Positions 1 through 9,008 of a stretch of 49,166 nucleotides of DNA are shown one piece after another. This stretch comes from Candidatus Hydrogenedentota bacterium. Lineage in GTDB: Bacteria > Hydrogenedentota > Hydrogenedentia > Hydrogenedentales > JAEUWI01. The DNA is taken from the NCBI GenBank assembly GCA_016182605.1, contig JACPGE010000075.1:1-49166 (forward strand), read 5' to 3'. The notes under the pieces were generated by a model. That model was given only the letters and a program-made list of their open reading frames with translations, was not told the DNA's origin and made no database searches. The position numbers and the translations under genes are program-made. Within the stretch, counting starts at the first letter, position 1; every line of letters starts with the position of its first letter.

Positions 1-2
1 AA

Positions 3-1952
3 GGTGAAGGTGAGGGCGAGGGCGAGGGTGAGGGCGAAGGCGAGGGTGAGGGTGAGGGCGAAGGCGAGGGTGAGGGTGAGGGCGAAGGCGAGGGTGAGGG
101 CGAAGGCGAGGGTGAAGGCGAGGGTGAGGGTGAAGGCGAGGGCGAGGGCGAAGGCGAAGGCGAGGGTGAAGGCGAAGGCGAGGGTGAAGGCGAGGGCGAA
201 GGTGAAGGCGAGGGTGAAGGCGAGGGCGAAGGTGAAGGCGAGGGTGAAGGTGAAGGCGAGGGTGAAGGCGAAGGCGAGGGTGAAGGCGAGGGTGAAGGCG
301 AAGGCGAATGCAGTGAAATCTGTGTGGATCCGGACGCAGACGAAGATGGCGACGGTCTGTCCTGCTGCGAGGAGTTTGAACTCGGCACCAGCGATCGGAA
401 GTCCGACAGTGATGGCGACGGCATGCCGGATCCCTATGAAGTGGAACATGGATTGGATCCCCGGCTGGACGATTCCGCAGAGGATGCGGACGGCGACAAT
501 CTGACGAATTTTGAGGAGTTCCTCGGCAACTCGGCGCCCGATTTTGCGTCGAGTCCCGCGAATGCGTTCTTCGTGTCGCCTTTTGGGGTAGATGCGCCGG
601 AGCGTGGCAGCCGCGCCAATCCGTGGCAGACGATCGGCTATGCCCTTTCACGGGTTCAGGCCAAGCAAGACGCATCCACGCAGATTGTGCTTCTTGCGGG
701 CGAGTACGCAGAGAACGTGGAGCTGCTTCCGGGAATCCGGCTTGCGGGCGAGCTGGGCGCGGAAGCGCGCATTGTGGGCACCGTGACGGGCGCGCAGGAC
801 AGTGCGCTGGTCAACCTCACCCTGCTGGCGCCACCCGGAGCGGCGTATATTCTGGATATGAACGGCGTGGTGATGCGGGTGGAGCGGGTGGGTTTTCATG
901 ACGGGAATCTGGACAATGACGGCAACCTGCTCCGTGCGGCAACGGGCGCGCTGGTGGACGGGGAGGCGGTGTGGGAGTCGGTGTTTGACACGTGCGTGTT
1001 TGAGAGCCTTTCGGTGGGTATCGACATTGGGAATGCGATCCCGCGCATCCGGCGTTGCGCCTTCTCCAACCTGTCGACGGCGGGCATTATTCTGCGTGCC
1101 ATCGAGGGAGAGACGCCTTCCGATCAGTCCCTGGGCGACGTGACGAGCCCGGAGAGCGGGTGGAACCGCTTCCTCGACGACATCGATGGTCCGGCGGCGA
1201 TCAACGAGCGTGACGAGCAGGTTCGGATGCAGAACAATTACTGGGGCACGAGCGATGAGACGGAAGCGGGCGCACGGATCGACGGCGCGTCCGAATACCT
1301 TCCGATTCTGTTCTCGATCGAGTCCTCGATTCTCGCGCCGTCCCTTTTCTGCACCTGCTGGGAAGCGGGCACACTGAAGCGCGTCACGAGTGGAAGTGTG
1401 ACGCTGACGGTTTCGGCCTTCTTGCCGGTGACGCGAAACGTGGACGGGATCTATGCGTACCCTGCCCTGCCCGATGGGACGTACATGATTTCCGCCACTG
1501 CGGATGGGTTCGCGCAGAGCATGTCCCAGGTCACGGTCAATCCCGGCGAGCTGAAGTCCGTGGTGCTGACGATGATCCCCGATGGTGTCGCGGGCGAGGG
1601 TGAAGGCGAAGGGGAGGAAGCGCCCGATCTGAACGATGTTCGCAGTCTCGCAACCAACTTTGCGCTGATCGATCTGAACGCCGATGGCCGGCTGAGTTTT
1701 GGGGAAGTCTCCGCTGCGCTGGCCCATTTCACGCAATCGCAGTTCCGCTTTCTGGACAGCAACGGCGATAGCTTCCTGACCTTGGCGGAGTTGCAGTCCT
1801 TTATCGATGAGAACACGCTGCCGCCCGGCTGCTGCGCGCAGGCGAAATCCTACGCGCGCTTCAGCCTGGAGCAGGTGCTCGGCGATTTCCTGGTGCTGCT
1901 GCTGGCGGTGGGGGCGTTGTTCGCGGTGTCTTCCGTGCGCCGTGCGCCGTGA
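3..1952 (+). CDS. Gly-Glu-repeat surface protein with beta-helix, EF-hands and C-terminal anchor (5' end outside window)
   Basis: The reading frame is open at the window edge, so the start is missing; 649 codons are visible. Codons 1-102 are 51 uninterrupted Gly-Glu dipeptides that mix ggt/ggc and gaa/gag. Next comes an Asp-rich DxDxDGD region of thrombospondin-type-3 style (about residues 108-165). A Gly- and Val-rich stretch (about 180-430) resembles a right-handed beta-helix of DUF1565 type. A small carboxypeptidase-regulatory-like beta-sandwich follows (about 455-525), then a second short GE run. Two EF-hand-like loops have cores DLNADGRLSF and DSNGDSFLTL. The C-terminus has a Cys pair (GCC), then LGD, about 15 hydrophobic residues and an RR end, the layout of a PEP-CTERM-like sorting signal. 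I infer an exported, calcium-binding, cell-surface protein; its ligand is unknown. The arginine-rich frame over the repeat is a shadow. Confidence 0.85.
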   Translation, partial: GEGEGEGEGEGEGEGEGEGEGEGEGEGEGEGEGEGEGEGEGEGEGEGEGEGEGEGEGEGEGEGEGEGEGEGEGEGEGEGEGEGEGEGEGEGEGEGEGEGEGECSEICVDPDADEDGDGLSCCEEFELGTSDRKSDSDGDGMPDPYEVEHGLDPRLDDSAEDADGDNLTNFEEFLGNSAPDFASSPANAFFVSPFGVDAPERGSRANPWQTIGYALSRVQAKQDASTQIVLLAGEYAENVELLPGIRLAGELGAEARIVGTVTGAQDSALVNLTLLAPPGAAYILDMNGVVMRVERVGFHDGNLDNDGNLLRAATGALVDGEAVWESVFDTCVFESLSVGIDIGNAIPRIRRCAFSNLSTAGIILRAIEGETPSDQSLGDVTSPESGWNRFLDDIDGPAAINERDEQVRMQNNYWGTSDETEAGARIDGASEYLPILFSIESSILAPSLFCTCWEAGTLKRVTSGSVTLTVSAFLPVTRNVDGIYAYPALPDGTYMISATADGFAQSMSQVTVNPGELKSVVLTMIPDGVAGEGEGEGEEAPDLNDVRSLATNFALIDLNADGRLSFGEVSAALAHFTQSQFRFLDSNGDSFLTLAELQSFIDENTLPPGCCAQAKSYARFSLEQVLGDFLVLLLAVGALFAVSSVRRAP

Positions 1953-2119
1953 CAGTTTCGCGACACATTCGGTACAAGGTTACATCCTGAGACAGTCTGA
2001 GGCATGTTGTGCTGGGCCACCCAAGGGCTTCTGGCATCGGCACTTACGCGCGCAAGCCCTTAGTGGCATTGGATTTGCGAAGTAATGCCTTTGCAGCCGG
2101 GGATGTTACAGTACGCAGC

Positions 2120-5100
2120 ATGACACGTGGCCAGACAAGACAGGCGATTTTGCGGGGCGCTTCGGGCGTGGTTCTGACCATGGCGGTGGCTGCGCTGCTG
2201 CACAGTTGCAGCCGGGACCGCGCACAGACGCCGCTGGAAGGGGACATGATCGTCCCGCTCGCCTCGACGCTGCCATCGCCTGAAGTGCAGGTGGCGAATC
2301 CGCCGGACAAGGTGTTCATTGCCACGAGCGAAGCGCTGACGCCGGAAGAAGAACGCGCGTCGTTCACGGCGCCGCCGGGTTTTGAGGTGCAATTGGTGGC
2401 GGCGGAACCGGCGATTCAGAAGCCGATGCAGTTGGCCTTCGATGAGAAGGGCCGCTTGCTGGTGAGCGGGTCGCGCGATTATCCACTGGGTCCGGGCGAG
2501 GGCGAAGCGCCGGGTGACAGCCTGCTGCTGCTGGAGATCGACGGCGAGAGCGGCGCGGCCACGAAAATCAGTACCTTCTCCACGGGCTACACCATCTGTT
2601 CGGGGGTTGCGGCGCTTCCGGGCGGGCGGGTGATCCTGGGTCATGCGCCGGACATTTTGTTGTTGACGGATGCGGACGGCGACGGCGTTGCGGACGGTCA
2701 GGAGGTCCTGTACACCGGGTTTGCGCGCACGGACACGCATGAATTGCCCAACTCCTTTACGTGGGGCGCGGACGGGTGGCTCTATGGTTTGCAGGGGCAT
2801 GTGAATGTCTCCGACGTGCGGGATCGCAACGGCACGGTGACGGCGATTCACCATGGGAACGTCTACCGCATGCGGCCCGACGGATCGGCGATGGAAGTAT
2901 TCGCGCCGGGCATGAGCAATCCCTGGGGCTTGGTCTTCGACAACGCGTACAATCTCTTTGCGGCGGACTGCGAATCGCGGCCGTTGTGGGAGATCGTGCA
3001 GGGCCTGCCCTACCAGGGCTTCTTGCAGCCGGAGGAGCCGCTGGGTTATGCGCCCTTCATCACGGAGGATCCCCACGGCGCGAGCGGCTTTGCGGGGCTG
3101 GTGAGTTATTCCGATCGGGCCTTTCCCGCGGCGTGGCAGGGCGCGCTCTTCCTGGGCAATCCCATCAACGGCATTATTCATGGGGATCGTCCCACGCCGA
3201 ACGGCGCGACGCACGCCATGACGCGTCTGCCGGATTTTCTCACCTCCACCGATCCCTGGTTCCGGCCCGTGGACGTGGAACTCGGCCCCGACGGCGCGCT
3301 CTATGTGGCCGATTGGTACAACCGCATCGTGGCGCATGTGGAGGTGCCGCTGAATCACCCCGGGCGCGACAAGGAGCGCGGGCGCATCTGGCGGGTGGTG
3401 TATCGCGGTGTGGGCGGGGAGAGCGAAGAAGAAGAGGCGCGGATGGCACGGCAGTTCCGGGGGCCGATGGCGACGGATTGGTCCGTGGCGCCGAAGAAGG
3501 TATTGTTGCACGCGCTGGGCGAATCGAACGCGTGGATCCGGAACATGGCGGCGGCACAATTGCGGCACCGTTTCGCGGGCGCCTTCGAGCGGCCCTGCCG
3601 GCGCCTGCTACGCGATGGGACGGTTCCGATGCTCGCCCGGTGCGAGGCGTTCTGGCTGCTGGAAGGCGCGGGCGCGATTACGGCCACGGATGTGGAGAAG
3701 CTGACACAGGATGGGGAGCCCCAGTTGCGGCGGCTGGCCGCGCGCTGGCTGGGCGAACACGCATCGCCGGAGGGCGCGGTGATGCTGGCCGGCATGCTGG
3801 GTGATACCGCGCCGATCGTGGCGCGGGAGGCTGCGCTGGGGTTGCGCGGCGCGCCGTCGGATGCGTCGTTGCAGGCCTTGCAGACAGTGTGGGAAGGGGA
3901 CGGGGCGGATCCACTCTTGCAGTATGCGCGGCTCTTTTCGATGCGCGAGCATTTGAAGGAGGATGCGATCCTGAACAACCTGATCGCGCAGACGCCGGAG
4001 CGCGCAACGCGGCTGCGTGCCGCGATCGCTGCAACGCCGACGGCGTCCGCGGTGCGCGTGCAGACGGCGTGGCTGGCGGAGGGCAGGATTCCGGCGGCAA
4101 TGCGCGGGCGTGTGCTGGAGAATGTGTTGTTGTATGGGGACGGCGATGCCATTCAGAAGACGTTTACGGCGGAGGCGGGTCCGGATCTTGCGGTTTACGT
4201 GCAGGCGCTGTTGAAGAACACGAAGCGCGCGGCGGCGGCGGGCATCGACACCACGGCGCTGATGCGCGCGTGGTTTGGAAGACTGAGCGAGAGTGCGGAT
4301 GCGGAATCGCGGCTGCTGGCCCTGGAAGTGGCGCTGCGCGACCCCTTCCCCGCCGCGTTGCCGCTGGCACGGCGCACGGCTCCCGATCGCGGCGCAGCGG
4401 AGCGCATGCGCCAGGCGGCGGCGAACCTGTGGCTCACGCTTGACGGGCAAGGAGCCGCCTCCGAAGTGGCGCAGCTTGCCATGGCCCCGGAAGAGGGCAC
4501 GGCGATGCGCAAGCTCTTCGCGTTGGAGCTGGGCAAGCGCGCGGTGGACGCGGCGCGTTTCGATGCGCTGATTGCGGCGTTGAAGACGGCTCCGGCGGAG
4601 GTGCGGGCGGGCATGGTAAACGGGCTGGTGTCGCAGCGTCCCGGCATCGACCTGCTGTTTGAATCGGTCGCTGCGGGCGCGACGCATCCGGGCCTGATCA
4701 ACACGGTGGAGGTGACGGTGCACATCGAATATATTCACAAGGATGCGGCGCTACGCGCGTGGCATGCGCGGCTGACGGAGGGTGTGGAGGCGGAGACAAA
4801 CCAGGCTGCGGAATTGGTGGCGCAGTTTGGGGCGCGCTTCGCGGCGCGGACGGAACACGACCTTCGCCGGGGCCAGGAGCTGGTGGAGGAGAATTGCCTG
4901 GTGTGCCACCGCATCGGCGGGATCGGCGGCCTGCGCGCGCCGAATCTGGACGGCGTGGGCGCGCGTGGCATCGAGCGGGTGCTGCAGGATATTCTGCTTC
5001 CCGGCAAGGACATCGATCCGGCGTTTCGCAGCACGCGGATTGTGTTGAAGGATGGCCGGGTGGAGGAGGGCTTCGTGTTGAAGGAAGACGCGGAGCGCCT

Positions 5101-5308
5101 GGTGCTGATCGATGCGACGGAGTGGGAGAGCGAGATCGATTTGGCCGAGATCGCCGAGCGGAAGCCGGTGTGGGTCTCCCCCATGCCCGCGGATTTTGGC
5201 GCCACGCTGGCGGAGGACGATTTTATGAACGTGGTGGCCTTCCTGCTTCATCCGCCGCAGCGCATCGTGCCGCTGACGGAGAAGTGGAAGGGGCCGCATC
5301 CGGAATAG
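2120..5308 (+). CDS. PVC-type heme-binding protein: beta-propeller, HEAT repeats, CxxCH domain
   Basis: A predicted periplasmic protein of 1062 residues, probably electron-transferring or sugar-oxidising. The ATG at 2120 is chosen over upstream in-frame starts because it opens a clean lipoprotein-type signal, with a hydrophobic run ending in LLHSC. Residues about 75-430 look like the propeller of the 'membrane-bound dehydrogenase' family (TIGR02604), with PPGFEVQLVA, NPWGLVFD and GPDGALYVADWYNR. Residues about 470-820 are Ala/Leu/Arg-rich HEAT-like helices. The C-terminal part is the TIGR02603 putative heme-binding domain, with CLVCH at residues 926-930 and a later VSPMP. This order of domains is common in Planctomycetes and related phyla. 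The ThuA-like gene starts 56 bases downstream and probably shares the transcript. The exact substrate cannot be read from the sequence. Confidence 0.9.
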   Translation: MTRGQTRQAILRGASGVVLTMAVAALLHSCSRDRAQTPLEGDMIVPLASTLPSPEVQVANPPDKVFIATSEALTPEEERASFTAPPGFEVQLVAAEPAIQKPMQLAFDEKGRLLVSGSRDYPLGPGEGEAPGDSLLLLEIDGESGAATKISTFSTGYTICSGVAALPGGRVILGHAPDILLLTDADGDGVADGQEVLYTGFARTDTHELPNSFTWGADGWLYGLQGHVNVSDVRDRNGTVTAIHHGNVYRMRPDGSAMEVFAPGMSNPWGLVFDNAYNLFAADCESRPLWEIVQGLPYQGFLQPEEPLGYAPFITEDPHGASGFAGLVSYSDRAFPAAWQGALFLGNPINGIIHGDRPTPNGATHAMTRLPDFLTSTDPWFRPVDVELGPDGALYVADWYNRIVAHVEVPLNHPGRDKERGRIWRVVYRGVGGESEEEEARMARQFRGPMATDWSVAPKKVLLHALGESNAWIRNMAAAQLRHRFAGAFERPCRRLLRDGTVPMLARCEAFWLLEGAGAITATDVEKLTQDGEPQLRRLAARWLGEHASPEGAVMLAGMLGDTAPIVAREAALGLRGAPSDASLQALQTVWEGDGADPLLQYARLFSMREHLKEDAILNNLIAQTPERATRLRAAIAATPTASAVRVQTAWLAEGRIPAAMRGRVLENVLLYGDGDAIQKTFTAEAGPDLAVYVQALLKNTKRAAAAGIDTTALMRAWFGRLSESADAESRLLALEVALRDPFPAALPLARRTAPDRGAAERMRQAAANLWLTLDGQGAASEVAQLAMAPEEGTAMRKLFALELGKRAVDAARFDALIAALKTAPAEVRAGMVNGLVSQRPGIDLLFESVAAGATHPGLINTVEVTVHIEYIHKDAALRAWHARLTEGVEAETNQAAELVAQFGARFAARTEHDLRRGQELVEENCLVCHRIGGIGGLRAPNLDGVGARGIERVLQDILLPGKDIDPAFRSTRIVLKDGRVEEGFVLKEDAERLVLIDATEWESEIDLAEIAERKPVWVSPMPADFGATLAEDDFMNVVAFLLHPPQRIVPLTEKWKGPHPE

Positions 5309-5364
5309 CGCGGTGTGTCCCGTGCAGGATTGGGCGCGCGGGCGCCGATCGAAGGAGGCCAGGG

Positions 5365-6078
5365 ATGAGAAACGTGTTGTTGGCATTAGTACTTGTGTTG
5401 TGGAGCCCATTGCTTTGGGCGGAGGATGCTACTGTGAAATTGCTGGTGATTACCGGAAGCCACCCCTTTGATCCCCGTTTTTATGCGCTCTTCGAGGGCC
5501 AGCCGGGCATCGAGTGGGACAAGAAGACGCAGACGAGCCAGCCCTGTGCGGCGTTCAGTCCCGGCTTTGCCGAGGACTACGACGCGGTGCTGCTCTATGA
5601 CTTTGAGTTTGCGATAACGGAGGCGCAGCAGCAGGCCTTTGAAGGGGCCTTTGGAAAGGGGCGCGGGCTGGTGGTGATGCACCATGCGCTGTGCAGCCAC
5701 CCGGCGTGGCCGAAGTACCGCGAGATTGCGGGGGGTCAGTTTCTCTTCGAGCCGCAGGGCGCGATCCGGAAGAGCGAGTACACGGGCAACGTGTCTGTGA
5801 CGTATGAAGCGGCGGATCCGGCGCATCCGGCGACGGTGGGGGTGGCACCGTTCACGGTGGTGGAGGAGCCGTACAAGTTTGTGTATCAGGCCCCGGGCGT
5901 GAAGCCGCTGCTCAAGGCGAAGAATGAGCACAGCGACGAGGTGGTGGCCTGGAGCACGGCGTATGGCATGTCGCGCGTGGCGGCGGTGGCGCCGGGTCAT
6001 GGCGGCGATATCTTTGTGGACCCGAATTTCCACAAGTTCATCGGGCAGACGGTGAAGTGGGTGGCGGGGAAGGAATAG
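5365..6078 (+). CDS. Secreted ThuA-like domain protein
   Basis: This 237-residue protein has a Sec signal peptide (MRNVLLALVLVLWSPLLWA) followed by a ThuA/trehalose-utilisation fold. Typical features are KLLVITGSHPFD at the start, DAVLLYDF, RGLVVMHHALCSH and the late GMSRVAAVAPGHGGD. The start is supported by the Shine-Dalgarno sequence AAGGAGG at 5352-5358. ThuA-like proteins have a class-I glutamine-amidotransferase-like fold without a proven general reaction. In planctomycete-type genomes they are often paired with PVC heme proteins, as here, 56 bases upstream. A role in oxidised-sugar metabolism is inference from that pairing. Confidence 0.9.
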   Translation: MRNVLLALVLVLWSPLLWAEDATVKLLVITGSHPFDPRFYALFEGQPGIEWDKKTQTSQPCAAFSPGFAEDYDAVLLYDFEFAITEAQQQAFEGAFGKGRGLVVMHHALCSHPAWPKYREIAGGQFLFEPQGAIRKSEYTGNVSVTYEAADPAHPATVGVAPFTVVEEPYKFVYQAPGVKPLLKAKNEHSDEVVAWSTAYGMSRVAAVAPGHGGDIFVDPNFHKFIGQTVKWVAGKE

Positions 6079-6134
6079 GCGGGGGGAGGTGTGAGGTGTG
6101 AGGGTGTCCATGGGGGCGTGGGCTGGAGGGGGGG

Positions 6135-6240
6135 GTAACCCGGATATTTCACCACTTCAAGGCTTTCTGGCAACGAGTTCCTCTTGGAACGTGGTGAAAT
6201 GTGCTCAGCGTGACGGTGGTGCTGGCGTTCGCTGGGCACA
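6135..6240. repeat. Dispersed palindromic repeat, family 1, copy A
   Basis: This is one of three copies (the others at about 11113-11207 and 38774-38882). ATTTCACCAC at 6146-6155 faces a perfect reverse complement at 6191-6200. The 3' half (6203-6236, from GCTCAGCG to CTGGGC) is conserved in all copies and can form a second stem, CAGCG...CGCTG. It lies in the gap between the ThuA-like gene and the tRNA. Confidence 0.8.
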
Positions 6241-6335
6241 CAAATGCGCGTTTTGCGCAATCGTGGGGCAGGGGCACCAATAGACATCGCCCCAAGGGAA
6301 GGTCTGGGCTGCCGTTGGGGCGGTAAATACAATGA

Positions 6336-6412
6336 TGGTAGCGGCGCAGGGATTCGAACCCCGGACACTCGGATTATGATTCCGATGCTCTAACCAACTG
6401 AGCTACGCCGCC
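6336..6412 (-). tRNA. tRNA-Met (anticodon CAT)
   Basis: The minus strand folds into a full 77-nt cloverleaf: acceptor GGCGGCG/CGCCGCT with a G-U first pair, D stem GCTC/GAGC, anticodon stem TCGGA/TCCGA around loop ATCATAA, a five-base variable loop, T loop TTCGAAT and an encoded ACCA end. The anticodon is CAT. The D arm and the CATAA loop resemble elongator tRNA-Met rather than the initiator. A lysidine-modified tRNA-Ile2 also reads CAT and is not excluded. Confidence 0.95.
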
Positions 6413-6677
6413 TCTGTTTGGAGGAAAGAGAATAGCACAGGAAGGGGGCGGCTTTCCACTTGGCTGTCTGGCTGGCGGCGGGCTGGGCCCGGGCGCCGTC
6501 GGTGGGGTATGCGGCAGGGGGGAGTTTGCGGGGTTCCCGCCGAACATGATAGGGTGGGACCGCTTGGCACGTGTGGATTAGGGTAGCGCATGGGAAGCGG
6601 TTTCCGCCGGTATAGGGTCAGCCGCAGGGCGCCGGCAGGGCAGGGTGTATTCGGGCTTCGGGCGGGGCGCGCAGTTC

Positions 6678-9008
6678 ATGGCGGACAGACACAGCGAGAA
6701 GGATACGGTTCGAGAGAGCATCATTGCCGATGTCCTGATGGATGGGGGCGATCGGCCGGATGCGATGTCGGACGCGATGCTGGGCACCCAACTGGGCAAT
6801 TATGAGGTGCTCTTTGTTTTGGGGAAGGGGGCTTATGGGGCGGTGTACAAGGCGCGGGATGTGAAGCTGGGGCGGCCTGTCGCGATCAAGTTTCTGCATG
6901 AGTTTCTTACGGTGGAGCATCAGGAGACGTTTCTGCAGGAGGCGAAGGCGATTGCGGCGCTGGGCAAGCACCGCTCGATCGTGCAGATCTATGAGTGGAG
7001 CGAGTATCAGGGGCGCAATTATTTTGTGCTTGAGTTTGTGGGGTCGAACGCGGCGATGATGCTTCGGGTGCATCCGAAGGGTCTGCCGCTGGAGAAGGCG
7101 CTGCAGATTGGCCTGGAGAGCACGGAGGGGCTTGCCGCGGCGCACAAGAACGGGATTATCCACCGGGATATCAAGCCGGCGAATATTCTGCTTGAAGTGG
7201 AGGGGGGCAACGCGAAGCTTGCGGATTTTGGGGTGGCGCGCTATTTCGATCCGGGTGTCGAGGATTCTGGGGAGACGCCGGGGGGCACGCCGGCCTACAT
7301 GGCTCCGGAGGTCATCCGGGGCTATGCGGGGGACGCCCGGTCGGACATTTTTTCGCTTGGGGCGACGCTCTACGAGTTGCTTTGCGGCCAACTGCCGTTT
7401 GCGGGGCGGAGCGCGAAGGAGGTGATGGCGGAGATTGCGTTGCACCATCTGATTCCGCTGTCCGCGCGCAACGCGGATCTGCCGGATCCCCTCGTCACGA
7501 TCGTGCAGAAGTGCCTTGCGCCCGATCCTGCGCAGCGCTTTGCGACGGCGGACTTGCTGGCGCAGGCGTTGCGCCATTTCCAGCATCCGCTTCAGGTTTC
7601 TCCGCTTGATGCGGGGGAGCATGCGAACCGGGAATCCTGCGAGCGGATCAAGATGAAGGCGTTCAACAAGGCGGAGGATGCGAAGAAGGCCAGCGCGGAC
7701 AAGCTGGCGACGAACATACAGCAGAAGGGGGTGTCTGCGTTTCGCGATGGGGAGGCTTATGAGCGGCTGAATCAGTTTGGGCATGCGGTGATCAAGTATC
7801 AGGCGGCGCTGGAGGTTTTTCAGAAGGCGGAGACGGTGTCGCAGCTCATCATGGCGGAGATCCGCAAGCTCAAGACGGCGCAGCGCGACATGGCGGAGTC
7901 GCGCGCGCTTGCGGAGAAGTCGGACGCGCACCGGCTGGCCGAGCCGATCTATGCGCTGGCGCGGCAGGAGGAGGAGACGGGGCGCAACACGAAGAGTATT
8001 GGCGACGCGTCGGTGCGGTACCGCAACGCGCAGAAGCTCTATGAACGGGCTGCGGTGGAGGCGCGGAAGCATGGGGAGGTGGTGGTGGTGGAGCCCCGGC
8101 GGCGGGCCGCGGCGCTTCGCGGTCAACTGGAGCTGGAGGGGGCGAAAGAGATAGCGCCGGAATTGTTTTCCGCGGGAACCGCGTTGATCGCGCAGGCGGA
8201 GATCGCGCTGCCGGATTACGCGCTGGCGGTCACGCGTTATACGGAGGCGGCGCGTTGTTTTCAGGCGGCGTTTGAGGCGGTGCGGGCGGGCAAGGAATTC
8301 GAGGCGGATTGCAAGCCGCGGGAGCCGATGAGCGCCGCGGGCATCGATTTTGTGTGGATTCCCGCGGGGAGTTTTTCGATGGGCAGCAGCAACGAGCTGC
8401 CGGAAGAGACGCCGGTTCATGAGGTGCGGTTCCGCTATGGTTTCTGGCTGGGGAAGTACCTCGTTACGCAGGAGCAGTGGGAGGCGGTGCTGGGGTCGAA
8501 TCCTTCGGGGTTTCGGGGGAATGGGGCGTTGCCGGTGGAGAATGTTTCCTGGAACGATGCGCAGGTGTTTTTGGCGCGGCTGAGCGCCCTCGGCCAGGGG
8601 CATTTCCGCCTGCCGACCGAGGCCGAGTGGGAATACGCCTGCCGCGCGGGCACGAGCAGTCCGTGGAGCTTTGGATTTGCCATACGCGAGCTGGATGCGC
8701 ATGCCTGGCACGCTGACAATGGGGGCGGGCGTACGCACCCCGTGGGGGAGAAGTTGCCGAACCCCTGGGGGCTTTATGACATGCATGGGAACGTGTGCGA
8801 ATGGTGCGCCGACACCTACTACCCCAATTATGCGGGCAGCCCCACGGACGGTTCGGCGCGGGAGAGCGCGGATATTGCGGAGAAGACGCTGCGTGGCGGG
8901 AGCTGGTGCATCGTGACTCCGGAATGCCGTTCCGGTTACCGCGGCTATGCGGCGCCGGCCGAGATGCGGGGCGATTTTATCGGCTTGCGCGTTGTGCGTG
9001 AGAAGTAG
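6678..9008 (+). CDS. Ser/Thr protein kinase fused to a formylglycine-generating-enzyme-like domain
   Basis: A protein of 776 residues from the ATG at 6678; an in-frame GTG at 6645 would add 11 residues. Residues about 41-300 are a complete Hanks-type kinase: GKGAYGAVY loop, VAIK lysine (71), HRDIKPAN (catalytic Asp 164), DFG (183) and APE (209-211). It is therefore expected to be active. Residues about 300-545 are helical, Ala/Glu/Arg-rich and without membrane segments. Residues about 550-776 are an FGE-sulfatase domain (WIPAGSFSMGS, LPTEAEWEYACRAG, GNVCEWCAD, GGSW, GLRVV). Two cysteines follow GGSW six residues apart, close to but not the same as the copper-binding pair of true FGEs, so sulfatase activation is uncertain. 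Its stop codon abuts the stop of the convergent FapA-like gene with no base between them. Confidence 0.9.
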   Translation: MADRHSEKDTVRESIIADVLMDGGDRPDAMSDAMLGTQLGNYEVLFVLGKGAYGAVYKARDVKLGRPVAIKFLHEFLTVEHQETFLQEAKAIAALGKHRSIVQIYEWSEYQGRNYFVLEFVGSNAAMMLRVHPKGLPLEKALQIGLESTEGLAAAHKNGIIHRDIKPANILLEVEGGNAKLADFGVARYFDPGVEDSGETPGGTPAYMAPEVIRGYAGDARSDIFSLGATLYELLCGQLPFAGRSAKEVMAEIALHHLIPLSARNADLPDPLVTIVQKCLAPDPAQRFATADLLAQALRHFQHPLQVSPLDAGEHANRESCERIKMKAFNKAEDAKKASADKLATNIQQKGVSAFRDGEAYERLNQFGHAVIKYQAALEVFQKAETVSQLIMAEIRKLKTAQRDMAESRALAEKSDAHRLAEPIYALARQEEETGRNTKSIGDASVRYRNAQKLYERAAVEARKHGEVVVVEPRRRAAALRGQLELEGAKEIAPELFSAGTALIAQAEIALPDYALAVTRYTEAARCFQAAFEAVRAGKEFEADCKPREPMSAAGIDFVWIPAGSFSMGSSNELPEETPVHEVRFRYGFWLGKYLVTQEQWEAVLGSNPSGFRGNGALPVENVSWNDAQVFLARLSALGQGHFRLPTEAEWEYACRAGTSSPWSFGFAIRELDAHAWHADNGGGRTHPVGEKLPNPWGLYDMHGNVCEWCADTYYPNYAGSPTDGSARESADIAEKTLRGGSWCIVTPECRSGYRGYAAPAEMRGDFIGLRVVREK

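Noticed and set aside
3-308. Possible CRISPR or satellite array
   Set aside because: The unit is six bases, codes in frame for Gly-Glu and has no spacers.
4-504. Arginine/lysine/valine-rich frame over the 5' repeat
   Set aside because: It is the Gly-Glu tract read in another frame; the GE frame continues into a clear protein and this one does not.
8340-9008. Active sulfatase-modifying enzyme
   Set aside because: The FGE-like domain is clear but the copper-binding cysteine spacing is not the standard one, so activity is not claimed.
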